Under the pieces are notes generated by a model. The model did no database searches. It was given only the letters and a program-made list of their open reading frames with translations, and was not told where the DNA came from. The translations under genes and the position numbers were made by a program. Of a stretch of DNA of 64,000 nt, positions 53,236 to 62,490 are shown in pieces. Source of the DNA: Sphingomonas spermidinifaciens (GTDB lineage: Bacteria > Pseudomonadota > Alphaproteobacteria > Sphingomonadales > Sphingomonadaceae); contig NZ_NWMW01000001.1 of NCBI RefSeq assembly GCF_002351485.1, positions 1,302,001 through 1,366,000 of the forward strand, read 5' to 3'. The stretch's first letter is position 1, and every line of letters starts with the position of its first letter.

Positions 53236-56200
53236 ATGGCCATGGCTGCCGAGGCGATCGATCCGACGGCGTCGGCAGGCACCGCCTCCATCGCAATCGC
53301 CCTTGCCCGCGCGCTGACCAACGGCGACCTGTTCCATGCCGCCCCTGACGAGCCGCGCGCTGCCGCGCTGGCCGCCGCATTGCGCGCTGCAGTACCCGAT
53401 GCGGCGGTGGTCTTCTGCCCCGGCAGCGACGCGCTTCCCGGCGACGATGCTCCCGCTTCGCCCGCCAATGTCGGCCAGCGCGTGTCGGCCCTGCGCGAGG
53501 TGCGGCGGCTCCTGTCGCTAAAGCGGCGCCCGCGCATCGCCTTCGTCACCACGGGCGAGGCGCTGGGCCGCCTCTATCCGCCGCCAGCCGCCTTCGACAC
53601 CGCGCCGCCGCGCGTCGAGAAGGGATCGCCGGTCGATCTGGCTGCGCTGTACGCCGACCTCCAGTCGATCGGCTATGTCGTCGACGAGCGGGTGGACGAA
53701 CCCGGCGAGGTGGCGCTGCGGGGCGCGGTGCTCGATGTCTATCCCGCCGACGCCACCGCGCCGCTGCGCATCGATGCGGCCGAGGGTGTGGTCACGGCCA
53801 TCCGCCTCTACGACCCCGCCGACCAGCGCACGACCGGCGAGTGCGAGGCGCGCGAGCTCGGCCGGGTGAGCGAGCCCGAGCTCGGCGGCAGCGGCGTGCC
53901 TTTAATCGAGCATCTGCCCGGTGCCGCTGTGATCGTGCCCGCGGATGCCGAGCAGCGCCGCCGCCGCTTCCTGTCGCTCGCCGGCGATGCGCAGCGCCGC
54001 CGCGGCAAGCGCGCGATCCGCGACGTCGCGGGCGAGGCGGTCTGGGCCAAGGCGGTCGGCCGCCACGACCGCCCCTCGCTCGAGATTGCCGCTACGCCGG
54101 CCCCGCGCTTCGTCGAGGCCAAGCGCCCCATGAAGGCGTTCGCCGATGCGGCACGCGCCGCGATCGACGCGGGCAAGCGCGTCGTCCTTCTCGGCAGCGA
54201 GCGCGACCTGCGCTTCATCTCACGCCGCGTGGCAAAAGGGCTGAAACGCGACGTGGAGCGCGTCGAAAGCTGGGCGGCAGTAGAGAAGGCGAAGAAGGGC
54301 AGCCTTCTGTCGCTCGCGATGCCAATCGATCGCGGGTTCGAGGACGACCGCCTCCTCGCCGTCGCCGCCGCCGACCTGCTCGGCAGCCGCGCGCAGCTTG
54401 ATGCCGCGGGATCCAGCGCGACCGACCCGGCACCCTTCACCCTCGGCGAGATCGCCATTGGCGATGTCGTCGTGCACGAGGATCACGGCCTCGCCGTCGT
54501 CCAGGGACTGGCGGCGATGCCCGACGACGGTGACGCCATCGCACTGTCTTATGCTGATGGCGGCACGCGGCTGGTCCCCGTCGCCGAAGCGGACCGGCTG
54601 TGGCGCTATGGCGCGGAGGCTGATGCGGTCACGCTCGACAGGCTTGACGGCGCCAGCTGGCAGAAACGACGCGGCGCGATCGATGCCGCGATCGCGGAGA
54701 GCGCGCGTGAGCTGACCCGGATCGCCGCCGAGCGTGCCGCCCGCGCAGCCCCCGTCCTCGACCCGCCGAGCGACGCTTATGAGCGTTTCGCCGCCGGCTT
54801 CCCGTTTGCCGAAACCGCCGATCAGGCGCGCGCCATCGCCGCGGAACGTGACGACCTCGCCGCGGGCAAGCCGATGGACCGGCTGGTGGTCGGCGACGTG
54901 GGTTACGGGAAGACCGAGGTGGCGCTGCGCGCCGCCGCGCTTGCCGCGCTGGCGGGGCATCAGGTTGCGATCGCCGCGCCGACGACGGTGCTCGCGCGCC
55001 AGCATCTCGACAGCTTCACGCGCCGGTTCGAGGGCACGGGGATCGAGGTCGCCGGCCTCTCGCGTCTGTCGAGCGCGGCCGAGAAGAAGCGGGTTAAAGC
55101 CGGCCTTGCCGACGGGTGGATCGGGGTGGTGGTCGGCACGGGTGCGGTCGCGGGCAAGGGAGTGGCCTACCGGAACCTCGCGCTCGTCATCATCGACGAG
55201 GAACAGCGCTTCGGCACCGCTGACAAGGCACGGATGCGCGACCTTGGGGCCGGCCATGTCCTCGCCCTCTCCGCCACGCCGATCCCACGCACCCTTCAAA
55301 GCGCACTCGTGGGCCTGCAGCAGCTGTCGGTCATCACCACCCCGCCGGCGCGTCGCCAGCCGATCCGCACCTCGGTCGGCCCGTTCGTCGCCGACACCGT
55401 CCGCACCGCACTCCTTCGCGAGCGCAGTCGCGGAGGGCAGAGCTTCGTCGTCGTGCCGCGGATCGAGGACATGACGCCGCTGGCCGAGACGCTCGCGCGG
55501 CTGGTCCCCGAACTCGACATCCTCCAGGCGCACGGGAAGATGCCCGCCGCCGAGATCGACGAGGCAATGGTGGCGTTCGGGCGCGGCGATGGCGACGTGC
55601 TGCTCGCGACCAACATCATCGAGGCGGGGCTCGACGTGCCGCGCGCCAACACGATGGTGATCTGGCGCGCCGACCGCTTCGGCCTGTCGCAGCTCCATCA
55701 GCTGCGCGGGCGGGTCGGGCGCGGCAGCCGGCGGGGGCAGGTCATGCTGCTGACCGACGCCGGACACGAGATCGCGCCGCGCACCCTGAAGCGCCTGCGC
55801 ACGCTGGAGGCATTCGACCGGCTAGGCGCGGGCTTCGCGATCAGCGCCCGCGATCTCGACCTGCGCGGGGCGGGCGACCTGATCGGCGAGGCGCAGGCCG
55901 GGCACATGAAGCTCATCGGCGTCGATCTTTACCAGCACCTGCTGGAGGCGGCGCTGCGGACGGCTCGAGGGGAAACGGTCGAGCGCTGGACGCCCGAGTT
56001 GCACCTGGGACTGACGGGCCGGTTGCCCGAGGATTGGCTGCCCGACGAGGAGCTGCGCGTCACGCTCTACTGCCGGCTCGCCCGGATCGAGGATGCCGAC
56101 GCACTCGCCGCCTTTGCCGAGGAGATCGAGGACCGCTTCGGCGCGCTGCCCGCCGAGGCTGAGCTGCTCCTCCGCCTCGCCGGGCTCCGGATCGCGGCCC

Positions 56201-56388
56201 GCGAGGCACAGATCGCGCGGATCGACGCCGGCCCCGCCGCGATCGCCCTCACCCCGCGCCGCGACTTTGCGGGCGACACGAGCGGGCTGACGGCCAGGGG
56301 CGACCGCCTGATCCTCTCCGAGCGCATCGAGAATGCGGGCGCGCGCCTCGATCGGATCGAGGCGCTGCTCGAGGAATTATCGGGATGA
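53236..56388 (+). CDS. mfd: Transcription-repair coupling factor (Mfd) or Mfd-like helicase
   Basis: A 1050-residue protein with the whole Mfd layout: UvrB-like N-terminal domain (CPGSDALPGDDAPASPANVG; PGEVALRGAVLDVYPADATA), RNA-polymerase-interacting CarD-like domain (IAIGDVVVHEDHGLAVVQGL), translocase with Walker A GDVGYGKTEVA and box DEEQRFG, and a C-terminal TRCF domain. It is about 100 residues shorter than most Mfd proteins and the N-terminal and RID segments are divergent, so it may be a second, specialised Mfd paralogue of sphingomonads rather than the housekeeping one. Start is ATG at 53236, or the one at 53242. Confidence 0.8.
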   Translation: MAMAAEAIDPTASAGTASIAIALARALTNGDLFHAAPDEPRAAALAAALRAAVPDAAVVFCPGSDALPGDDAPASPANVGQRVSALREVRRLLSLKRRPRIAFVTTGEALGRLYPPPAAFDTAPPRVEKGSPVDLAALYADLQSIGYVVDERVDEPGEVALRGAVLDVYPADATAPLRIDAAEGVVTAIRLYDPADQRTTGECEARELGRVSEPELGGSGVPLIEHLPGAAVIVPADAEQRRRRFLSLAGDAQRRRGKRAIRDVAGEAVWAKAVGRHDRPSLEIAATPAPRFVEAKRPMKAFADAARAAIDAGKRVVLLGSERDLRFISRRVAKGLKRDVERVESWAAVEKAKKGSLLSLAMPIDRGFEDDRLLAVAAADLLGSRAQLDAAGSSATDPAPFTLGEIAIGDVVVHEDHGLAVVQGLAAMPDDGDAIALSYADGGTRLVPVAEADRLWRYGAEADAVTLDRLDGASWQKRRGAIDAAIAESARELTRIAAERAARAAPVLDPPSDAYERFAAGFPFAETADQARAIAAERDDLAAGKPMDRLVVGDVGYGKTEVALRAAALAALAGHQVAIAAPTTVLARQHLDSFTRRFEGTGIEVAGLSRLSSAAEKKRVKAGLADGWIGVVVGTGAVAGKGVAYRNLALVIIDEEQRFGTADKARMRDLGAGHVLALSATPIPRTLQSALVGLQQLSVITTPPARRQPIRTSVGPFVADTVRTALLRERSRGGQSFVVVPRIEDMTPLAETLARLVPELDILQAHGKMPAAEIDEAMVAFGRGDGDVLLATNIIEAGLDVPRANTMVIWRADRFGLSQLHQLRGRVGRGSRRGQVMLLTDAGHEIAPRTLKRLRTLEAFDRLGAGFAISARDLDLRGAGDLIGEAQAGHMKLIGVDLYQHLLEAALRTARGETVERWTPELHLGLTGRLPEDWLPDEELRVTLYCRLARIEDADALAAFAEEIEDRFGALPAEAELLLRLAGLRIAAREAQIARIDAGPAAIALTPRRDFAGDTSGLTARGDRLILSERIENAGARLDRIEALLEELSG

Positions 56389-56731
56389 CGCCGCCCACGT
56401 CATTGCGAACGCGGTGAAGCAATCGAGGGCGTCAGAATTCCACCCGCTCGATCAGCCCTACTATCGATCCGCCTAGCGCGAGCGTGAGCGGACACGCCTC
56501 CCCATCCGTGCGGCGTTCAGGGCTTGGTCGCCGGGCGACGGCTAGCTTTTCGCTCCCGCCATATGGCCCGACGGACGCACGATATTGTCGAACCCGCCGC
56601 TCTCGATCTCAAGGACGAGATCACGACGATGCTCACAACTCGATTGCGACGTGGGACCGGTGACGCCGGGGAACTCGCATCCTCGCCCCGCAGCGCTGAG
56701 AATTAGCCGATTTCGCAAGGGGGCAGCGCGC
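56389..56731. other. Intergenic region with a short dispersed repeat
   Basis: No convincing gene. GTCATTGCGAACGCGGTGAA ending GCAATC (56399-56424) contains inverted ATTGC/GCAAT arms and resembles the GTCATTGCGAgcgnaGTGAAGCAATC elements that are scattered in many bacterial genomes, especially Alphaproteobacteria. A 47-codon frame at 56563-56706 starting MARRTHDIVEPAALDLKDE recalls the head of a small ribbon-helix-helix protein but lacks a ribosome site. Confidence 0.55.
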
Positions 56732-57625
56732 TCATGGTAGCGCTTCCCCGGTGCCCGCCTGCATCACCGCATACCATTGGTCGCGCGTCCATTCGATGCG
56801 CAGCGCATCGGCGGCGGCGCGGATGCGCACCGGGTTCTGAGAGCCGACGATCGGGATGATGCGAGCGGGATGCACCATTGCCCAGCTGAGTGCCGCCGCC
56901 ACCGCGTCGGCACCGTAGGCCGAGCCCTGTTCGGCGAGGAGCCTGGCGGCGGGATGCGAGGAATCGGTTAGCCGCCCGCCGCCGAGCGGCGACCAGGCGA
57001 GCACCGCGATCTCCTCCGCCATCGCCTGATCGAGCGTGCCGTCATAGAGCGGCGCGACGCGCAACGGCGAAAACTCCGGCTGGGTCGAGACGATCGGGTG
57101 CCCAAGGAACCGCTGGAGCGCCGACAACTCGGCCGGGCTGTGGTTCGAGACGCCGAGCGCGCGGACCTTCCCCGCCTCGACCAACCGCGTCAGCGCCGCG
57201 GCGACCTCCTGCGGGTGGGTCAGGAAATCGCGGCGATGGATCTGGTAGAGGTCGATGACCTCGGTTCCCAGCCGCACGAGAGAGGCATCGCATGCCGCGG
57301 CCAGATAGGCGGCGCTCGAGTCATAGGGGCGCGGCGGGGTGATGCCGGCCTTGGTCGCGATGACCATCCAATCGCGCAACGACCGGTCCTCGGCGAGCGC
57401 TCGCCCGAACAGAGCCTCCGCCCCGCCGAAGCCGATTGGCGACCCGAAGCCATAGATGTCGGCGGTGTCGAACAGCGTGATCCCCGCGGCCAGCGCGGCA
57501 TCGATCCGCGCGCGCACCTCGGCGACGCTCCCCTCCAGTCGCCACATCCCCCAGGCGAGCGGCGAAACGACAAGGTCGCTGCGGCCGAGGCGGCGGGGCT
57601 GGCGGTCGGGGATCAACTGGGTCAT
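56732..57625 (-). CDS. Aldo/keto reductase
   Basis: NADPH-dependent (beta/alpha)8 oxidoreductase of 297 residues similar to the YdhF/AKR11-type subgroup. Tetrad candidates: Asp in FDTADIYG, Tyr of IYGFGSP, Lys in IATKAGI, and His in IDLYQIHRRD. The cofactor region near the end reads IIPIVGSQNPVRIRAA. Substrate unknown. The ATG at 57625 gives the typical MTQLIPDRQPRRLGRSD start. Confidence 0.9.
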   Translation of the reverse strand: MTQLIPDRQPRRLGRSDLVVSPLAWGMWRLEGSVAEVRARIDAALAAGITLFDTADIYGFGSPIGFGGAEALFGRALAEDRSLRDWMVIATKAGITPPRPYDSSAAYLAAACDASLVRLGTEVIDLYQIHRRDFLTHPQEVAAALTRLVEAGKVRALGVSNHSPAELSALQRFLGHPIVSTQPEFSPLRVAPLYDGTLDQAMAEEIAVLAWSPLGGGRLTDSSHPAARLLAEQGSAYGADAVAAALSWAMVHPARIIPIVGSQNPVRIRAAADALRIEWTRDQWYAVMQAGTGEALP

Positions 57626-57845
57626 CTGCCCGCCCCCATAGTTGGGATCGCATCCGGGCTTCAACCGCTGCGCGCGAACGCGGAAGCTCGCGGTGCTGGG
57701 CAACGCCGTCCGTTCCCGACTGCGGGCCGAACGCCGAGGGCAAGCTAGGCTCAGCGCAACCCAAATCGGCTTGATCGACAAACGGCGATACGCAGCCCTG
57801 CTGACGGAGAGGGTGCGTTCGCCCGCCGAGCGCAAAGGAGACGCC

Positions 57846-58094
57846 ATGAAGAAGACCGTTCTCGCCGCCATCATCCTGTCGTCGATGGCGCTCGCCGCAT
57901 GCGGCGGCACCAATACCGGCAACAGCGAAGTCGCCAATGTCGAGCAGATCGCCGATCTCAACGCCACCGACGCGGTCGACGAAACCGGCCTCGGCAACGA
58001 TACGGGCGACTTCAATGCCATCGGCTTCGTCGACGACGCTGCCGACCTGAACGAAGCCGCGCCGCTTGAGAACGATGTCGCCAACGCGCTCTGA
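57846..58094 (+). CDS. Small acidic lipoprotein
   Basis: An 82-residue protein with lipobox LAAC (C19) and a low-complexity acidic mature part rich in Asn, Asp, Ala and Glu (for example NATDAVDETGLGNDTGDFNA). AAAGGAG precedes the ATG, deciding the start. No family recognised; exported acidic tails of this kind are common in sphingomonads. Confidence 0.78.
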   Translation: MKKTVLAAIILSSMALAACGGTNTGNSEVANVEQIADLNATDAVDETGLGNDTGDFNAIGFVDDAADLNEAAPLENDVANAL

Positions 58095-58149
58095 GTAGCG
58101 CAGCTTCGGGCCGAAACACCGGTCTTTTTTTGATCTCTTCAACCGGCGT

Positions 58150-58221
58150 TATAATCGCTGACGTGCCCAGAGCTCTCAGGCAATCCCTGGCCCGGCGGGT
58201 TGGACCGCCGGGCTTCTTATT
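58150..58221 (+). ncRNA. Candidate small RNA (promoter-to-terminator unit)
   Basis: A perfect TATAAT at 58150-58155 is followed, about 35 bases beyond the expected start (near 58162), by an intrinsic terminator (58190-58221). The putative RNA is about 60 bases and has no reading frame. A -35 is unclear (TTTTTG at 17-base spacing, or TTGATC at 14). It could equally be only the end of the lipoprotein transcript, whose stop is at 58094. Confidence 0.3.
58190..58221 (+). terminator. Intrinsic terminator after the small lipoprotein gene
   Basis: GCCCGGCGG (58190-58198) pairs with CCGCCGGGC (58205-58213) around a 6-base loop, followed by TTCTTATT. It reaches into the last bases of the LacI gene on the other strand, where no T tract follows. 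Confidence 0.8.
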
Positions 58222-59263
58222 GGGGGGGTGGCGCGGTTGAAGCGCGGACGGTCAGGCCGGCCGGGACCACCTCGGGCGCCGGGTCGAAGTCGCCGCCCGC
58301 CTGCTCGGCAATGATGCGCTCGACCGCGCGCGCGGTTACCTCGGCAATCGGCTGCACCACCGCGGTCAGCGGCGGGTGGGTGAAGCGGACGATGGGCGTA
58401 TCGTCGAAGCTGATGAGCGACAGGTCGTTCGGCACCGATAGGCCCCGCGCGCGCGCAACCGCCAACACCGCCAGCGCCATCCGGTCGTTGCTGGCAACGA
58501 CCGCCGTCGCGCCGGCATCCAGTAGCGCTTCGGTGGCCGCCAACCCGGATTCGTAGCCAAAGTCGCCGCGCGCCATCAGCTCCTCGGTCGCCAGCCTCGC
58601 CGCCGCCATCGCCTGTCGCCAGCCCTCGATCCGCCATCCGCTAAGCTCATAGGCTTCCGGCCCGGCGATGAAGCCGATCCGCGCATGGCCGAGGTCCGCC
58701 AGATGCTCGGTGGCCAGCCGCGCCGCCCGCTCGTCATCCATCGTGAGGGCAAAGCCATATCCGTCGCGCAGCGTCCCGATCCGCGCGACGCTGACATGCT
58801 GCGCCTCGAGGAGCTTCAGGATCAGGGAATTTTCCGAATGCGGCGGGGTCAGGATCACGCCGTCGGGGCGTAGGGCAGCCAGCGCCGCCGACAACTCGCG
58901 CTCGATATGGTCGCTATGCGTGTCGACCAGCTCGACAATCAGGCGATAGCCGTGCTCGGCCGCCTTCACCATACCGCCCAGCATCATCTGATCGACCCAG
59001 TCGGTGCCCTGCCGCTCGCGCCAATCGGCGATCGTCCGCTCGCGATCGTTGAGCGCGAGGATCAGGTAACTGCGCGATCCGCCCATCCGCTGCGCCGCGA
59101 TGGAGGGCACGTAGCCGAGCTTGTCGATCGAGGCCTGCACGCGCTCGGCCATTTCGGGCCGGACGCTGGCTTCCTTGTTGATGACGCGGCTGACGGTCTG
59201 GAGCGATACCCCGGCATCAGCCGCGACATGCTTGATCGTTACCGCCTGGCGGCGTCTTGCCAT
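58217..59263 (-). CDS. LacI-family transcriptional regulator
   Basis: A 348-residue repressor: helix-turn-helix at residues 9-27 (TIKHVAADAGVSLQTVSRV), hinge helix, and a periplasmic-binding-protein-like sugar domain (SYLILALNDRER, then FIAGPEAYELSGWRIEGWRQ and NDRMALAVL; DDTPIVRFTHPPLTAVVQP). It lies 5 bases downstream of the halogenase-like gene on the same strand, so it likely controls that operon and answers to a sugar. Confidence 0.92.
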   Translation of the reverse strand: MARRRQAVTIKHVAADAGVSLQTVSRVINKEASVRPEMAERVQASIDKLGYVPSIAAQRMGGSRSYLILALNDRERTIADWRERQGTDWVDQMMLGGMVKAAEHGYRLIVELVDTHSDHIERELSAALAALRPDGVILTPPHSENSLILKLLEAQHVSVARIGTLRDGYGFALTMDDERAARLATEHLADLGHARIGFIAGPEAYELSGWRIEGWRQAMAAARLATEELMARGDFGYESGLAATEALLDAGATAVVASNDRMALAVLAVARARGLSVPNDLSLISFDDTPIVRFTHPPLTAVVQPIAEVTARAVERIIAEQAGGDFDPAPEVVPAGLTVRASTAPPPQ

Positions 59264-59268
59264 GGAGG

Positions 59269-60765
59269 TCAGGCCGCCCTTTCGGCGGGCACGGCCGCCC
59301 CGCAATAGCGCGCGACATAAGCCGCGTGCGACGGTAGCGTCGCCACCGTCCGTGCCACCTGCTCGCGCAAGCCCCCGAGAAACCGGGCGAGTTCGTCGTC
59401 GCTGAGCTTCGCGGCGATCGGGTGCCAGGATTGCGGCACGATCCCCTGCCCGAGCATCACCTGCACCCAGCTGTTTTCGGCGAACAGCTCCTCGTTCCGA
59501 CGAAAGACACGGCCCGTCTCGCGGAACAGCGCGATCTTCTGGGCGAGCGTTTCCGGCACGTCCATCGCCGCCGCCTGTCGCCAGAAGGGCGAATCGCGCC
59601 TGTCGGTCGCCTTGTAGTGGAGGATCAGGAAGTCGCGGATCTGCACCATGTCGGTCAGCTGCTGGTCGTTGAACTCAGCCACGTCGCTGGGATTGACGGG
59701 GCCAAGCGGCAGCATCCGGATTAGGCGCAGGATCGCCCGCTGGATCAGGTGGATGCTCGTGGATTCGAGCGGCTCCATGAACCCGCCCGACAAGCCGATA
59801 GCGATGCAGTTGCGATGCCACTGCTTGCGCCGCGCGCCGGTCTGGAACGACAGGTGATTGGGCTCGGTCAGCACCCGGCCCTCGACATTGCCTAGCAACC
59901 GCTCGAGCGCCGCCTCTCGGCTCAGATAGCGGCTGCACCAGACGATACCGTTGCCGGTGCGGTGCTGGAGGGGGATTCGCCACTGCCAACCCGCATCATG
60001 CGCCATCGCGCGGGTATAGGGGACGGGCGGCGCGGCATTCTCGGTCTGCACCGCGATCGCGCTGTCGCAGGGCAGCCAGTGGCTCCAGTCATCGTATCCG
60101 GCGTGCAGCGCCTTTTCGATCAGGAGCGCGCGAAAGCCCGTGCAGTCGAGGAACAGGTCGCCCTCGATCCGGCGCCCTCCGTCGAGGATCAGCGCGACGA
60201 TGTCGCCGGTTTCGCCGTCGAGCTCGACCTCGCGGATCCGCCCTTCGATGCGGATCGTGCCATCCCCCTCGGCCATCGAGCGGAGAAAGCGGGCATAGGC
60301 GTTCGAATCGAGCTGGTACGCATAGTTGAGCGCATTGTCGGGCAGGTGCGCGAACCGGCCCTGCAACGCGGCGACGAGTTCGAGGCAATAATCGTCGTAC
60401 GAGGCGTGCTGCCCACGCTCCAGCCCGCTTAGCCAGTAATGCTGGAAGCCCGCGGCCCAGTGATCCTTCCCCGTCACGCCGAAGCTGTGGAAATAGCGGT
60501 CGTGGCCGTCGCGCCACCCGTCGAAGAGGATGCCGAGCTTGAAGGTGGCGTTCGTCGCCCGCATGAACGACGCCTCGTCGATGCCGAGCAGGCGGTTGTA
60601 CGTGACGAGCGGCGGGATGGTGGATTCGCCGACGCCGACGGTGCCGATCGCCTCCGACTCCACCAGCGTCACGGTCGCCGCGCCGCCCATGGTCCGCGCG
60701 ATCGCGGCGGCGGCCATCCAACCCGCAGTGCCGCCCCCGGCGACGACGATGCGCTTCGGCATCAT
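59269..60765 (-). CDS. Flavin-dependent tryptophan-halogenase-family protein
   Basis: A 498-residue flavoprotein with the FAD motif VVAGGGTAGWMAAAAIA, GVGESTIPPL, the family lysine in NATFKLGILFDGW (the K79-type residue), and the halogenase signature WQWRIP, plus GLSGGFMEPLESTSIHLIQ. The key features of active FADH2-dependent halogenases are thus present, but the substrate is unknown and nothing here is a secondary-metabolite cluster. ATGATG start at 60765 or 60762 overlaps the end of the cupin gene. Homologues occur beside TonB-dependent receptors and carbohydrate genes. Confidence 0.85.
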   Translation of the reverse strand: MMPKRIVVAGGGTAGWMAAAAIARTMGGAATVTLVESEAIGTVGVGESTIPPLVTYNRLLGIDEASFMRATNATFKLGILFDGWRDGHDRYFHSFGVTGKDHWAAGFQHYWLSGLERGQHASYDDYCLELVAALQGRFAHLPDNALNYAYQLDSNAYARFLRSMAEGDGTIRIEGRIREVELDGETGDIVALILDGGRRIEGDLFLDCTGFRALLIEKALHAGYDDWSHWLPCDSAIAVQTENAAPPVPYTRAMAHDAGWQWRIPLQHRTGNGIVWCSRYLSREAALERLLGNVEGRVLTEPNHLSFQTGARRKQWHRNCIAIGLSGGFMEPLESTSIHLIQRAILRLIRMLPLGPVNPSDVAEFNDQQLTDMVQIRDFLILHYKATDRRDSPFWRQAAAMDVPETLAQKIALFRETGRVFRRNEELFAENSWVQVMLGQGIVPQSWHPIAAKLSDDELARFLGGLREQVARTVATLPSHAAYVARYCGAAVPAERAA

Positions 60766-61790
60766 CGGCTCAGCTGCCGGAGGAGATAGGCGCGCAGCCG
60801 CCCCGCCGTCTCGGGCGTCAGCGGATCGAGCACGCCGCGCGCGCGCTCGGGAATATGCGCCGCCGCCGCTTCGGGGTCGCCAAAGACATAGTGATCGAAC
60901 ACCGCGCGCCAGTGCGCCTTCTCGTCCGCAGGCAGGTCGCGGATCGCCAGCAGCGCGTGGTTGAGCGCGTCCTGTGGGTGGCCGAGCCAGCGCGGGCTTT
61001 CGCGCCACCAGTAATTGACGAGGATGTTGAAAGGATCGAGCGCCTCGACATGATGCCACCACAGCGCCGGGATGTGAATCGCGTCGCCCGGTTCCAGCTC
61101 CGCCACAGTGGCGCTCGCCAGCGCGTCGGCGAAACGCGGGAAACGGTCGGGGTCAGGAGCGTGGAGGTCCGCCATGCTGATCGCGCGGCCGGCGGGGGTG
61201 TTGTCGACCGGCCCGAGATAGAGGTTGGCGAACTGCTCGCGGGGGAACAGCGTGAAGCGGCGGCGACCGGCGGCTACGCAGGCGAGATTGTGCGGCACGT
61301 CGTTGTGCGCGGCGATACGCGTCCGCGTGCCGATCCAGATGCTCGCCAGCGGCTGTCGCGCGCCCAGATCGACATGATTGGCCGCGTGCAGCCCGTCGAA
61401 ATAGTCGTGCAGGTCGATCGAGCCGAGATAGATGGCCGGCCCGTCGCCCGCGGCTTCGCCTTCCTCGATCCGCGCGAAGATTTCGGCAAGACCGGCGTTC
61501 ATCATGCGGAAGTTCATCGCCATGCCGGCGTCGTAGAACAGCCGCCCGTCGCTCTCGCCGCCCACCGAAACCGGAAACGCGCGATTCTTCGCGTGTGCGA
61601 GCAGATACTCCCGCGCTTCCCCGGCCGAACCCCGCCCCGCCCGAACGAGCGGCCAGTCGCCGACAAGGCCGCGGATGACGAACGGGGTCTCGGCCTCGAC
61701 GAGCAACCGGTCGAGCGTCTGCGCGTCGCGCGCCTCGACCTCGCGCACCGCCGGAAGGGCCGCGAAGATGCCCGGATCGGCCTCAGCCAT
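60762..61790 (-). CDS. Cupin-like / JmjC-type protein
   Basis: A 342-residue double-stranded beta-helix protein of the cupin_8 type, related to JmjC oxygenases and FIH. Candidate iron ligands are His-x-Asp in IAAHNDVPHNLAC and a distal His in HIPALWWHHVEAL; the entry strand FVIRGLVGDWPLV is typical. It might hydroxylate a protein or small molecule with 2-oxoglutarate and O2. It lies between SapC and the halogenase-like gene, overlapping both. Confidence 0.82.
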   Translation of the reverse strand: MAEADPGIFAALPAVREVEARDAQTLDRLLVEAETPFVIRGLVGDWPLVRAGRGSAGEAREYLLAHAKNRAFPVSVGGESDGRLFYDAGMAMNFRMMNAGLAEIFARIEEGEAAGDGPAIYLGSIDLHDYFDGLHAANHVDLGARQPLASIWIGTRTRIAAHNDVPHNLACVAAGRRRFTLFPREQFANLYLGPVDNTPAGRAISMADLHAPDPDRFPRFADALASATVAELEPGDAIHIPALWWHHVEALDPFNILVNYWWRESPRWLGHPQDALNHALLAIRDLPADEKAHWRAVFDHYVFGDPEAAAAHIPERARGVLDPLTPETAGRLRAYLLRQLSR

Positions 61791-62490
61791 GGCCCTGCCG
61801 CCGGTTCTTGCGCGCGATCAGACCGGAGAGGTTGGTGAGCGAGGCGAGCGCCATGAAGATCGGCATCAGATGCCCCTCCCGGTGCAGCTCGGCGACGCTG
61901 GCGTCGTCCAGCGCCTGCAGCTTCGCCTCATCGATGACGTGATAGCCGATCAGCCGGTGGCGCGCCCCGTCCGCCAGCGTCACGTCGAGCGTCAGCGGCT
62001 CGAGCAGGTCGTGGCGCTTGAGCGCCGCAAAGAAGTCGCCCGATCGGTGATGGCCGGTGTCGAGCGCGCGCAGCTTCTCGATCACCGCCTCCAGATAGGG
62101 GGTCGGCGCGCCCTCCTCGTCGAACACGCGCACGCCCATCGGGTCGATGCGCGGGCTGTCGAGGTCGAGATGCACCTGGCCCTGCCCCTGCGGCGTGCGA
62201 CCGATCAGGAAGGGCCGGATCTCGATCGATAGCGGCAATGCGCCCGCGTCCCATCGGTCGCCGTAGAGATACAGGTTCTCGCCCGCCTCGAACCCGAACA
62301 GCGCGAGGGCGTCGAAGCGATCGGCCTCAAGGTCGAGGCGAAACAGGATCGGATAGTCGTTCTGCACCCTCCTGAACTCGTCCGGCACGACAATCGCGCT
62401 CATCAGCGCATCGCCAAAGCCCGCGCCGTATCCGGCCGCGACACGCAGGTCGCGGTGGCGTTCGGGGTCGAGGATTGCATGGTTGGCCAT
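61783..62490 (-). CDS. SapC family protein
   Basis: A 235-residue protein of the SapC superfamily (named after a Campylobacter S-layer-linked gene); seen are RVAAGYGAGFGDALMSAIVV, EFRRVQNDYPILFR and ENLYLYGDRWDAG. Function unknown. In Caulobacterales, Xanthomonadales and Sphingomonadales it accompanies tryptophan-halogenase-like and cupin-like genes near TonB-dependent receptors. TGATG overlap with the upstream halogenase gene; 8-base overlap with the cupin gene. Confidence 0.85.
   Translation of the reverse strand: MANHAILDPERHRDLRVAAGYGAGFGDALMSAIVVPDEFRRVQNDYPILFRLDLEADRFDALALFGFEAGENLYLYGDRWDAGALPLSIEIRPFLIGRTPQGQGQVHLDLDSPRIDPMGVRVFDEEGAPTPYLEAVIEKLRALDTGHHRSGDFFAALKRHDLLEPLTLDVTLADGARHRLIGYHVIDEAKLQALDDASVAELHREGHLMPIFMALASLTNLSGLIARKNRRQGHG

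Noticed and set aside
56563..56706. A 47-codon frame that looks like the head of a small DNA-binding antitoxin
   Set aside because: No ribosome site, no partner toxin and no recognisable full domain; kept only as a remark in the intergenic entry.
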